A stretch of DNA of 54,950 bases from SYAC01 sp046048055 (lineage in GTDB: Bacteria > Planctomycetota > Phycisphaerae > Phycisphaerales > SM1A02): contig JBJOGW010000066.1 of assembly GCA_046048055.1 (NCBI GenBank), forward strand, positions 1 through 54,950, read 5' to 3'. The position numbers were made by a program, and so were the translations under genes. This document shows positions 8,128 to 15,646 of this stretch, piece by piece. The notes under the pieces were generated by a model, which saw only the letters and a program-made list of their open reading frames with translations, was not told the DNA's origin and made no database searches. Each line of letters opens with the position of its first letter. The first letter of the stretch is position 1.

Positions 8128-9681
8128 ATGCGCCGCATGCCATGGTCGATGGCCCTGTCGCTGCTCCTGCTGCTTCAGTCGGGGTGCCTCTTCGACAACA
8201 CCTACGTGAAGGAGGACCGCACCGACCGCCGGCCGCGCGTCGCCCGGATCACCTCCCACGTGGGCGGATCGCACGACTGCGTCCTGGTGCACGAGCGGCT
8301 CTGGTATGTCGGACACGGACCTTCGCTCCTGGTGATCGAGGGCCGCGGCAGTCGCGACGCCCGCAGCGAGACGGTGGGTGAGGTGGGAACGGTGGGGCCA
8401 CTGGTCAACCTGGCCATGTGGCGCGGCGATCTGGTCGGCGTGATCGATGGCGATGCCGTGCTGCGTTGGGACGTGAGCGTGCCCCGCACGCCGCTGCTGA
8501 TCGACCTGGTCTCCTCGAAGGCCCTGGGCGTGCGCCCTCGTCGTCTCGACGTGGTGGGTGACGAGCTCTACGTCAGTGGCGACGGCGGCGTGGTGCGCGC
8601 CAGCGACGGACGGCGCTTCCTGCCGGAGGCGACCCGCGTGTTCGGCGTGGTGCCCACATCGCAGGGACTTGCCGCCATGGTGGGACGTCGCGTGGTGCTG
8701 CTCGAGGACGGCCGCTTCATCGGTGCCGCCACGCAGCTCATCCCGCTGCCCGAGGCGGCGGGCATCCCGGGAGGGTTCGCGTTCATGCTGCAGGGGCGGG
8801 AGGGTGTCACCGTGGGCCTGATGGGTCCGGACGTGCGCGAGCGCACCGGGCAGGTGGTCAGGGGGATGTTCACGCGGATCAGACTGGTGGGCGGCCGGTT
8901 GTGGTTGATCGGCGACACGGAGATGGTCAGCTGGGCATTGCGGGACGGCGCCATGGAGGATGCGGTCTACACCCGTGTCAAGGGTGTCCGGGACATCGAT
9001 GCGCTCAGCGAGAACCTCTTTGCCACGGTCGGATCGTTCGGCCGCGCGACGTTCCGGCTGCACGATGACCGCGAAGGGCCAGGCGACGAGTTCTCCGACG
9101 TGCAGCGAGAACCGGGCAGGCTGGAGCGGTCCATCTTCGACGGCCGTCGCCTTCTTGCCGGAAGCGACGAGGGATTCTGGCTCTACCCGATCCGCGGCAC
9201 GCCCACGCTCTCGGACAAGATGGTGGAGCTCACGCAGATGCCCGAGACCAAGGCCACCCTGGCATGGGGCACCGCCACGATCGACCGAGGCCAGCCCGTC
9301 GATGGCGTGCCCGCGCCGGGCGAGGTTCGCATCGAGGGCCCGGACGGCAAGGCCATCTGGAAGGCGCCCGATGACGCGTGGATCAGCACCGTGGTCGCGG
9401 TGGACGGGGACCTCTGGATCGGCCATGGCGAGGGAATCACGGTGCTCCGCAAGCGCGCCTCGCCCGCCACGGATCAGGCCGAGCCCGCGGCCACCCGTCG
9501 CGCGGCCGAAGGGGAACTGGCCCTCGACACGTTGGGAACGCTGCGGCTCTCGGGGCCGGTGATCTGGCTGCATCCTCTCCGGACGGGCGGCGGCGTGGCC
9601 TTCGTCAGCCGCTTCGGCGGGATGGGCGTGGCCGAGCTGGTTCCCGAGGACGCGCCGACGGCTTCCGCCGTGACCCGCTGA
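8128..9681 (+). CDS. large putative lipoprotein with propeller-like repeats, unknown function
   Basis: A 517-residue protein starting at ATG 8128, where a lipoprotein signal peptide begins (MRRMPWSMALSLLLLLQSGC; Cys at residue 20). The rest is strand-rich, with repeated short units of the form hydrophobic-x-G-D/G-x-L (LWYVGHGPSLLVIEG, GDLVGVIDGDAVLRWD, GRLWLIGDTEMVSWAL, GDLWIGHGEGITVL) that suggest a beta-propeller. I do not recognise a named family. Its last 77 bp overlap the end of nth on the other strand. Open frame upstream of 8128 is antisense to the TPR gene. Confidence 0.75.
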   Translation: MRRMPWSMALSLLLLLQSGCLFDNTYVKEDRTDRRPRVARITSHVGGSHDCVLVHERLWYVGHGPSLLVIEGRGSRDARSETVGEVGTVGPLVNLAMWRGDLVGVIDGDAVLRWDVSVPRTPLLIDLVSSKALGVRPRRLDVVGDELYVSGDGGVVRASDGRRFLPEATRVFGVVPTSQGLAAMVGRRVVLLEDGRFIGAATQLIPLPEAAGIPGGFAFMLQGREGVTVGLMGPDVRERTGQVVRGMFTRIRLVGGRLWLIGDTEMVSWALRDGAMEDAVYTRVKGVRDIDALSENLFATVGSFGRATFRLHDDREGPGDEFSDVQREPGRLERSIFDGRRLLAGSDEGFWLYPIRGTPTLSDKMVELTQMPETKATLAWGTATIDRGQPVDGVPAPGEVRIEGPDGKAIWKAPDDAWISTVVAVDGDLWIGHGEGITVLRKRASPATDQAEPAATRRAAEGELALDTLGTLRLSGPVIWLHPLRTGGGVAFVSRFGGMGVAELVPEDAPTASAVTR

Positions 9682-10345
9682 GCCGCGCGGCCGCGCTGCA
9701 GAACCGTCGGCAGACCGGATCCGTGGCGCACCGCCCGCCGCGGGCCTTGCAGACCCGTCGTCCCTGGAAGATGAGCAGGTGGCTCAGATCGCACCACGAC
9801 TCGCGGGGAAACAATGCCATCAGATCACGCTCCACCTTGATCGGATCGGTGTGACGGCTCAGCCCCATGCGCCGCGCCAGGCGACCCACGTGCGTGTCCA
9901 CCACCACGCCCTCCTGCATGCCGAAGGCGTTGCCGAGCACCACGTTGGCCGTCTTGCGGGCCACACCACGAAGCGTGAGCAAGGACGCCATGTCGCGCGG
10001 CACCTGGCCCCCGAACCGCTCCTCCACGGCCTTCATGCTCTCGTGCACGGCTCGCGCCTTGTTCCGCCAGAAGTTGAGCGTGCGCACGAATGGCTCGATG
10101 TCGGCCGGCGTCACGCGCGCATAGTGAGCTGGCTTGGGAAATGCGGCAAAGAGCGCGGGCGTGGCCTTGTTCACTCCCACGTCGGTGCTCTGGGCGCTCA
10201 GGATGGTGGCCACCAGCAGCTCGTGGGGCGCCCTCCAGTGCAGCTCGCACGCGGCGTCGGGATGGGCCTTTCGCAGCGCGGCCAGCAGGGCACGTGCGCG
10301 CCGCAGCTGCTGCGGTGACTTGCGTGGAAGCGCGCGGCCTGGCAT
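9605..10345 (-). CDS. nth: endonuclease III
   Basis: A 246-residue DNA glycosylase/AP lyase of base-excision repair for oxidised pyrimidines. The HhH motif reads LTLRGVARKTANVVLGNAFG with catalytic Lys131, followed by VVVDTHVGRLARRMGLS with catalytic Asp150. Substrate-side motif ATILSAQSTDVGVNKATP is standard. The Fe-S loop has four Cys at 199, 206, 212 and 216, spacing 6-5-3 instead of the classical 6-2-5. A basic Arg/Pro-rich tail follows. The 3' end overlaps the convergent lipoprotein gene by 77 bp. Confidence 0.93.
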   Translation of the reverse strand: MPGRALPRKSPQQLRRARALLAALRKAHPDAACELHWRAPHELLVATILSAQSTDVGVNKATPALFAAFPKPAHYARVTPADIEPFVRTLNFWRNKARAVHESMKAVEERFGGQVPRDMASLLTLRGVARKTANVVLGNAFGMQEGVVVDTHVGRLARRMGLSRHTDPIKVERDLMALFPRESWCDLSHLLIFQGRRVCKARGGRCATDPVCRRFCSAAARLSGSRRKPSARPREPARPRPSRRSG

Positions 10346-10397
10346 GCGCAGGCAAGCCTACGGGCGCGGCGTCCTTCACGGATATGCTGCCGCCCGC

Positions 10398-11144
10398 ATG
10401 CGTGCCGCACCCGTGATGCTCGGCGTGACCCTTCTCCCGCTGGGGCCGGCCGCGGAGTCCTTGTCGGTCGCCGCATCACTGGGGGTTCGCGGCGTGCAGC
10501 TGGACGCGAGCGATGCGTCGATGCGTCCACGGGACCTTGATGCCGGCGCCCGGCGCGACGTGGGCGTCATGCTTCGCAGGCTGGGCCTGGTCGCCAGCGG
10601 CATCGACTGCTTCGTGCCAGTGGAGCGATTCGCCGACGCCTCACGGGCGGAACGGGCCATGGAGGCCGTCACGGGATCGCTGGTGCTGGCGGAGGCGCTT
10701 GGCCGGGTGCCCGTGTGCCTGTGGTTGCCGCACCCGGATGACGGGGGCATTCGCCAGGCGATTCTCCGCGAGGCCGACCGTCGTGGCGTGCCCGTGGCCG
10801 ACTTCAACGCGGCATCCCGGGACCTTGGGAACCTGTCGGTCGGCGTGGACCCGGCGATGGAACTTGCCGAGGGACGTGACCCGGTGGCGGTGGTTCACGC
10901 GCTGGGTTCGCGGGTCGCGGCCGCACGCGTGGTGGACCTGCTGCGGAGCGGGATGCGCGGGCCCATCGGAGAGCCGGGCGACGCGCGACTGGACGCGGCG
11001 GCGTGGAGACTGGCCCTGGAGCTGGCCGGTTTCACGGGGCTGCCCGTGATCGATGCCAGACAGTGGGCAGAGCCGTTGCAGGGGATCCGGGCATCCATCG
11101 ATCGCTGGACGTCCCTGCTGCCGGTCACGGGAGTGGCGCCGTGA
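10398..11144 (+). CDS. sugar phosphate isomerase/epimerase-like TIM-barrel protein
   Basis: A 248-residue protein. The opening strands (VMLGVTLLPLGPAAESLSVA, then SLGVRGVQLDAS) resemble xylose isomerase-like TIM barrels, in which early strands place an acidic residue on the substrate. Further barrel strands end VCLWLPHPDD and VPVADFNAASRDLG. The usual metal-binding Glu and His set is not obvious, so activity is uncertain. I took the ATG at 10398; an in-frame ATG 15 bp on is also possible. The stop overlaps the GTG of acpS (GTGA, 11141-11144). Confidence 0.6.
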   Translation: MRAAPVMLGVTLLPLGPAAESLSVAASLGVRGVQLDASDASMRPRDLDAGARRDVGVMLRRLGLVASGIDCFVPVERFADASRAERAMEAVTGSLVLAEALGRVPVCLWLPHPDDGGIRQAILREADRRGVPVADFNAASRDLGNLSVGVDPAMELAEGRDPVAVVHALGSRVAAARVVDLLRSGMRGPIGEPGDARLDAAAWRLALELAGFTGLPVIDARQWAEPLQGIRASIDRWTSLLPVTGVAP

Positions 11145-11554
11145 GGCCTGGCATGCTGGTGGTGGGTCACGGCGTGGACCTGACGGACATCGCACGCATC
11201 GAGCGGATGCTGGCGGATCACGGTGACCGCTTCCGTGAGCGTGTCTTCACGACCGTGGAGCGTGCCTATGCCGACGCGGGCGGATCCCGCGAGGCGGAGC
11301 GCTATGCAGCCAGATTCGCGGCCAAGGAGGCGGTCATGAAGGCCCTGGGCACCGGCTGGCGCAGCGGCGTCTCGTGGACCGACGCCGAGGTGGTGCATGG
11401 CGCCGATGGGTCCCCATCCCTTCGACTGCACGGTCACCTGGCGCAGGTTGCCTCGGAGCACGGGGTCACCATGTGGCTGGTGAGCCTGAGCCACGTGGGT
11501 GGCCTGGCCATGGCAAGCGTGATCTGCGGCCGCGCCGGTGAGTCTGTCGGGTAG
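11141..11554 (+). CDS. acpS: holo-[acyl-carrier-protein] synthase
   Basis: A 137-residue phosphopantetheinyl transferase that moves the 4'-phosphopantetheine of CoA onto ACP. Both AcpS motifs are present: GHGVDLTDIARIERML (metal-binding Asp) and RYAARFAAKEAVMKALGTGW (Glu-Ala after K). The end WLVSLSHVGGLAMASVI is also typical. Start GTG 11141 overlaps the previous stop; an ATG four codons later (11153) is an equally good alternative. The family trimerises and is about 120-130 residues, so the length is normal. Confidence 0.92.
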   Translation: MRPGMLVVGHGVDLTDIARIERMLADHGDRFRERVFTTVERAYADAGGSREAERYAARFAAKEAVMKALGTGWRSGVSWTDAEVVHGADGSPSLRLHGHLAQVASEHGVTMWLVSLSHVGGLAMASVICGRAGESVG

Positions 11555-11566
11555 CATCCAACCTCC

Positions 11567-12232
11567 ATGCGGAGGCGAGGCGCACCAACCCTGTACGAAC
11601 TCGCCCGAGGGGGCATGCAGGTCGGCTCGTCGCCCACGCAACCTCCCGCGTTGCTCGCTTCGGCGATGCGTTCCATCCGGATTCCTCTGGGATTCCTCTG
11701 GGTGCTTGGCGTGCTGGTGCTGCTGCTGATGGTGGTGGCATACGCCTTTGGGCATGGTCGCGGCAAGGCGGCGGGCTTCCAGGAGGGTGTGCGACAGCAA
11801 CTGGATGACGCGACGGTCCGGGCGACGTCCAGCCAGGTCCGTGATCCGCTGGCGCTGCCGCCGCGGACGGTCACCGATCCACCGCCGCAGCGCACCGTGC
11901 CCGCTCCCGAGCCTTCGCCCGCTCCGACCACGGGGGATCCGCGTCAGAAGGGTCTCTTCTACTTCGTGCTGGTCACCGACCCCAGCGAGGCGGGAGGGCG
12001 TTCCGTGGTGGATTTCTGCAGGGCCTCGGACCTTGATGCGCACCTGGTTTTCGACAATAATGGCAAGTCGCGCAAGGTCATCGTGCTTCCAGCCCTGGCA
12101 ACATCGGCGGCACGGTCCTCTCGCGAAGGTCGGGATCTCGAGGCACGCATCAAGGCGGTCGGACGCCGCTGGCAGGCAAAGGCCAAGGGAAACCGCAATT
12201 TCGACGACACGTACCTGGTTCAGCATCGCTAG
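11567..12232 (+). CDS. single-pass membrane protein, unknown function
   Basis: A 221-residue protein: a 38-residue cytoplasmic N-terminus (MRRRGAPTLYELARGG...), one membrane helix (about 41-62, PLGFLWVLGVLVLLLMVVAY), a Pro-rich linker (about 88-125) and a compact C-terminal domain starting KGLFYFVLVT and ending FDDTYLVQH. The architecture and strand pattern of the last 90 residues resemble SPOR-type peptidoglycan-binding proteins, but I cannot see the diagnostic residues, so that is a guess. It sits 12 bp after acpS on the same strand. Confidence 0.65.
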   Translation: MRRRGAPTLYELARGGMQVGSSPTQPPALLASAMRSIRIPLGFLWVLGVLVLLLMVVAYAFGHGRGKAAGFQEGVRQQLDDATVRATSSQVRDPLALPPRTVTDPPPQRTVPAPEPSPAPTTGDPRQKGLFYFVLVTDPSEAGGRSVVDFCRASDLDAHLVFDNNGKSRKVIVLPALATSAARSSREGRDLEARIKAVGRRWQAKAKGNRNFDDTYLVQHR

Positions 12233-12286
12233 GCACCGCGCCGGCGTCCGGACCTGATCGGCACAACCCTCACCCCCCACACCGCC

Positions 12287-12532
12287 ATGAGCCTCCATCC
12301 CAGCCTCAAGACCAAGTCCGGCGCCCTGAACCAGCATCGCAACGTGCTCACGCGAGCCGAGCGCGTGGCCAAGCTCTCGCTGGAGAAGGGCTTCGATCCC
12401 GAAGCCAAGGGCGTGCTTGGGCTCGTCAAGGTCCGCTCCATCAAGGTGTCGGCGGGCAAGAAGGCCACCAAGAAGGGCGAGGCCGAAGGTGGTGACGCCA
12501 AGGCCGCCGCTCCGGCCGCCAAGAAGAAGTGA
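12287..12532 (+). CDS. PVC-group small basic protein
   Basis: An 81-residue, Lys/Arg-rich protein. MSLHPSLKTKSGALNQHRNV followed by LTRAERVAKL matches the small basic protein family described in Chlamydiae, Verrucomicrobia and Planctomycetes (TIGR04137 type). The second half is a low-complexity Lys/Ala tail (about residues 60-81). High basicity suggests nucleic acid or ribosome binding, but the function is not established. A 54-bp gap precedes it; no clear Shine-Dalgarno is seen. The aminotransferase starts 3 bp after its stop. Confidence 0.85.
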   Translation: MSLHPSLKTKSGALNQHRNVLTRAERVAKLSLEKGFDPEAKGVLGLVKVRSIKVSAGKKATKKGEAEGGDAKAAAPAAKKK

Positions 12533-12535
12533 TCG

Positions 12536-13711
12536 GTGGCGGCTCCTGCATCGCAGGCTCCCGAGCGACTGCCGCTTGAGCGGCTGATCGCGGCGCGCAG
12601 TCGTGCGGTCGATGCGTCGGGCATCCGCAAGGTCTTCGACCTGGCGGCCAGGCTCAAGGATCCCATCAACCTCTCCATCGGGCAGCCCGATTTCCCCGTG
12701 CCCGAGGCCATGAGGCAGGCCGCGGCGCAGGCGGTCCTGGAGAATCGCAGTGGTTACTCGGTCACTCAGGGCATTCCCGAACTGCACCAGGCCATCTGGA
12801 AGCACCTCGCGACCGACGTGGGATGGCGGGGCCCCACGGATGACCTGGGCTGCGTGGTGACCAGCGGAACCAGCGGCGGACTGCTGCTGGGACTCATGGC
12901 CGTGCTGGATCCCGGTGACGAGTTCATCGCGCCGGATCCGTACTTCGTGATGTATCCGCAGATGGCCACCATGCTGGGGGCCCGTTGCGTGCTGTGCGAC
13001 ACCTACCCGGACTTCCGTCTGACGGCCGAACGGGTGGAACCCCTGATCACGCCGCGGACCAAGGCGGTGCTGATCAATTCACCCAGCAACCCCTGCGGCA
13101 CCGTGCTCACCCGACGCGAACTGGCCGACCTGGTGGACCTCTGTCGCGGCAAGGGCGTGCTGCTGATCAGCGACGAGATCTACGACGAGTTCTGCTTTCC
13201 CGACGCTCGCGAGGAGGGTCGCTGCCCGAGTCCGGCCCGCTTCACGCAGGACTGCCTGCTCATCCGCGGCTTTGGCAAGACCTACGGCTGCACGGGATGG
13301 CGGCTCGGGTACGCCGCCGGTCCCATGGCGCTGGTCCAGGAGATCGCCAAGTTCCAGCAGTACACGTACGTGTGCGCGCCCACGCCGCTGCAGTGGGGCG
13401 TGGTGCCCGCGTTCGACTGCGACCTGGCCCCCATGGTGAGCGACTACGCACGTCGTCGGGACATGGTGGTGCAGGCGTTCGAGGGCGTGACGAACGTGGC
13501 GCGGCCGGCAGGAGCCTTCTACGCGTTCGTCGAGGTGCCAGCTCGGCTCGGCATGACCGCGTCGCAGTTCGTCGAACTGGCGATCGGGCGGGGCGTGCTG
13601 GTGATTCCGGGCAACGTGTTCAGCCGTCGCGACACGCATTTCCGCATCAGCTTCGCCACGCGTCCGGACCGCCTCGAACGGGGGCTGGCCATCCTGCGCG
13701 AGCTGATGTGA
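12536..13711 (+). CDS. PLP-dependent aminotransferase, class I/II (aspartate aminotransferase-like)
   Basis: A 391-residue fold-type I enzyme. Landmarks in order: INLSIGQPDFPVPEAM (substrate-binding Gly region), SGTSGGLLLGLM, INSPSNPCGTVL (Asn binding PLP), LISDEIYDEFCF (Asp-x-x-Tyr), RGFGKTYGCTGWRLGY (Schiff-base Lys) and FRISFATRPDRLERGL (carboxylate-binding Arg). These match the family Ib aspartate/aromatic aminotransferases, but the exact amino donor cannot be read off. GTG start at 12536, 3 bp after the small basic protein gene. It converges with thiG after 13 bp. Confidence 0.88.
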   Translation: MAAPASQAPERLPLERLIAARSRAVDASGIRKVFDLAARLKDPINLSIGQPDFPVPEAMRQAAAQAVLENRSGYSVTQGIPELHQAIWKHLATDVGWRGPTDDLGCVVTSGTSGGLLLGLMAVLDPGDEFIAPDPYFVMYPQMATMLGARCVLCDTYPDFRLTAERVEPLITPRTKAVLINSPSNPCGTVLTRRELADLVDLCRGKGVLLISDEIYDEFCFPDAREEGRCPSPARFTQDCLLIRGFGKTYGCTGWRLGYAAGPMALVQEIAKFQQYTYVCAPTPLQWGVVPAFDCDLAPMVSDYARRRDMVVQAFEGVTNVARPAGAFYAFVEVPARLGMTASQFVELAIGRGVLVIPGNVFSRRDTHFRISFATRPDRLERGLAILRELM

Positions 13712-13724
13712 ACGCGGGTCCGGC

Positions 13725-14588
13725 TCACTCCCCGGGAATGTGCACGAACGTGCCGCTCCATGGGCTGCTGGCCGATCCGAGCAGCTTTCGGGGAATGCGC
13801 CCGGCCCGGGCGCCGAGGTAGCCCGACGCGCAGGCCATGCGCATGGCATGCGCCATCCGCACCGGATCCGCCGCGTGGGCGATCCCCGTGTTCAGCAGCA
13901 CGCCGTCCGAGCCCAGTTCCATGGCCACGGTCACGTCGCTCGGCGTGCCCACGCCGGCATCCACGATCACCGGGTAGGTGGGGTCACCGCCATGGGCGGG
14001 GTCCTTGAGCGCCTGCAGCAGGATCGCGATCGCCGCCGGGTTGGCCACGCCCCGGCCCGATCCGATGGGACTGCCCGCCGGCATCACGCTGGTGGCGCCC
14101 GCCTGACGCAGTTGCCGCGCCAGCACGGCGTCGTCGCTGGTGTAGCAGAGCACCTCGAAGCCATCCTTCACCAGTTCGCGGCAAGCCTCGAGCGTGCCCA
14201 TGGGATCCGGCAGCAGGGTGGTCCTGTCGGCCAGCACCTCCAGCTTCACCCAGCGGGCACCCCGGTTGCCCAGTTGCTCAAGGAGATCGCGGCCCAGCCG
14301 GGCCACGCGCACCGCGTCGGGCGCGTTGAAGCAGCCAGCGGTGTTGGGAAGCACGGCAACGCGGTCCAGCGGCAGGGCATCGAGCAGCGATCGTCCCTGG
14401 GCATCCACGAGCCGCTCGCGTCGCACGGCCACGGTGACCGCATCCGCGCCGCTGGCATCCAGGGCCTGCCGCATCTGATCGAGATCGCGGTACTTGCCGG
14501 TGCCCACGACCAGCCGCGATCGAAGCATGAACGAGCCCACCTGCAGGGGCGCGACGCTTTCAGGGGCGTGGGGCACGCACGCGTCCAT
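13725..14588 (-). CDS. thiG: thiazole synthase
   Basis: A 287-residue TIM-barrel enzyme that builds the thiazole phosphate of thiamine from deoxyxylulose phosphate, dehydroglycine and ThiS thiocarboxylate. Clear motifs: RLVVGTGKYRDLDQMRQAL, VLPNTAGCFNAPDAVRVARL, WVKLEVLADRTTLLPDP (Schiff-base Lys in VKLEV), MPAGSPIGSGRGVANP and VIVDAGVGTPSDVTVAMELG. It starts 2 bp after thiS, its sulfur-carrier partner. No thiC, thiF or thiH is in the window. Confidence 0.96.
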   Translation of the reverse strand: MDACVPHAPESVAPLQVGSFMLRSRLVVGTGKYRDLDQMRQALDASGADAVTVAVRRERLVDAQGRSLLDALPLDRVAVLPNTAGCFNAPDAVRVARLGRDLLEQLGNRGARWVKLEVLADRTTLLPDPMGTLEACRELVKDGFEVLCYTSDDAVLARQLRQAGATSVMPAGSPIGSGRGVANPAAIAILLQALKDPAHGGDPTYPVIVDAGVGTPSDVTVAMELGSDGVLLNTGIAHAADPVRMAHAMRMACASGYLGARAGRIPRKLLGSASSPWSGTFVHIPGE

Positions 14589-14590
14589 GT

Positions 14591-14791
14591 TCAGCCGCCC
14601 CCCACCAGCGTGACGACCTCGATCCGGTCGCCCTCGTGCAGCTCATGATGATCACGCTGGCGGTGCGACACGAGCGACTGATTCACCTCCACGGCGCAGG
14701 GGACCGACTCCTTGCCGATCGAACGCAGCAGGTCCGACACGGTGCGGACCTGGGAGAAGGCGTGGGGCATGCCATTCAGGATCACGTTCAC
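14591..14791 (-). CDS. thiS: sulfur carrier protein ThiS
   Basis: A 66-residue ubiquitin-like protein. MNVILNGMPHAF is the typical first hairpin and the protein ends VVTLVGGG, giving the C-terminal Gly-Gly that is converted to the thiocarboxylate. It lies directly upstream of thiG (2-bp gap), so the two are surely co-transcribed. The 57-bp gap to the divergent gene at 14849 shows no TPP-riboswitch core. Confidence 0.93.
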   Translation of the reverse strand: MNVILNGMPHAFSQVRTVSDLLRSIGKESVPCAVEVNQSLVSHRQRDHHELHEGDRIEVVTLVGGG

Positions 14792-14848
14792 GCCGGGATG
14801 GTAGTGCCGACATCCAGGCCACGCGGAACGTTTCCTACCATCACGGGC

Positions 14849-15637
14849 GTGCTCCGCCGATTCGCGATTCCTTGCCTGCTGCTGGTGGCGTGCGAGCGTC
14901 CGGCGTTCGACACCAGCACGCCTGAAGCCGCGCTGGACGCCGTGGTGGCCATGGTCCAGCAGCGGCAGGCCGCGCAGATCCCGCAGCTGATCGAGATCGA
15001 GGCCCGCGACATCACCTTCGAGGATGGCGTGACCGAGGCCAGCGCCATCGGAGAGGTCAAGGCCAAGGCCGGAGACATGCTCGATCGCCTGCTTGGCGTG
15101 GCGGCCGGACTGCGGGAGCGTTTCCCGCAGGCGGTCGAGAAGGAGGTCCGGGCCGCCACGAGCAAGCGCAACCGTGGCATCCGTGACAACACGCTCGCCA
15201 TCCTCTCCGATCCGGGCGCGTGGCTGGCCTCGCAGCGTCCGCGCCTGGCCGCCACGGATCTGGGCGACGGCACCGCCGCCCTGACCTGGGATGACGAGCC
15301 GTTGCTGGCGGGTGTGCTCACGCTGGTGGAGACGCGTGATGGCTGGAGGTTCCGCGTGCCGGTGGAACTGGTTCGCGAGAACCCGTACTGGCCCGACACC
15401 CGCGAGGAGTGGAGCGTGATCGCCAGCATGATGCTGGCCGCGGAGAACGCGCTGATCGACTTCGAGCGCGATCTCGATCGGGGCAGGATCGCCAGTCTGG
15501 ACGCGGCCAGCGCCCGCGTCGGAAGGTTGGTGGGGGAGAGTGTCGTGGTCCAGAGCGTGATCTACGCGGCGATGCAGCGCGCCGATGAACCGGATGGCCC
15601 GCGATCCGCCGGCAGCGCTGGCGCGACCGTGCCCTGA
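14849..15637 (+). CDS. putative lipoprotein, unknown function
   Basis: A 262-residue protein from GTG 14849, chosen because a lipoprotein signal follows at once (LRRFAIPCLLLVAC, lipobox L-V-A-C, Cys near residue 15). The mature part begins with a helix pair (TPEAALDAVVAMVQQRQAAQ) and is otherwise helical with a small strand region around 140-165. No recognised family. Open frame upstream of the GTG is antisense to thiS. It converges with the antiporter gene after 9 bp. Confidence 0.72.
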   Translation: MLRRFAIPCLLLVACERPAFDTSTPEAALDAVVAMVQQRQAAQIPQLIEIEARDITFEDGVTEASAIGEVKAKAGDMLDRLLGVAAGLRERFPQAVEKEVRAATSKRNRGIRDNTLAILSDPGAWLASQRPRLAATDLGDGTAALTWDDEPLLAGVLTLVETRDGWRFRVPVELVRENPYWPDTREEWSVIASMMLAAENALIDFERDLDRGRIASLDAASARVGRLVGESVVVQSVIYAAMQRADEPDGPRSAGSAGATVP

Positions 15638-15646
15638 CCGGTGCGC

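Noticed and set aside
14792..14848. Possible TPP riboswitch upstream of thiS-thiG
   Set aside because: Only 57 bp are available and the conserved THI-box core is absent on the minus strand.
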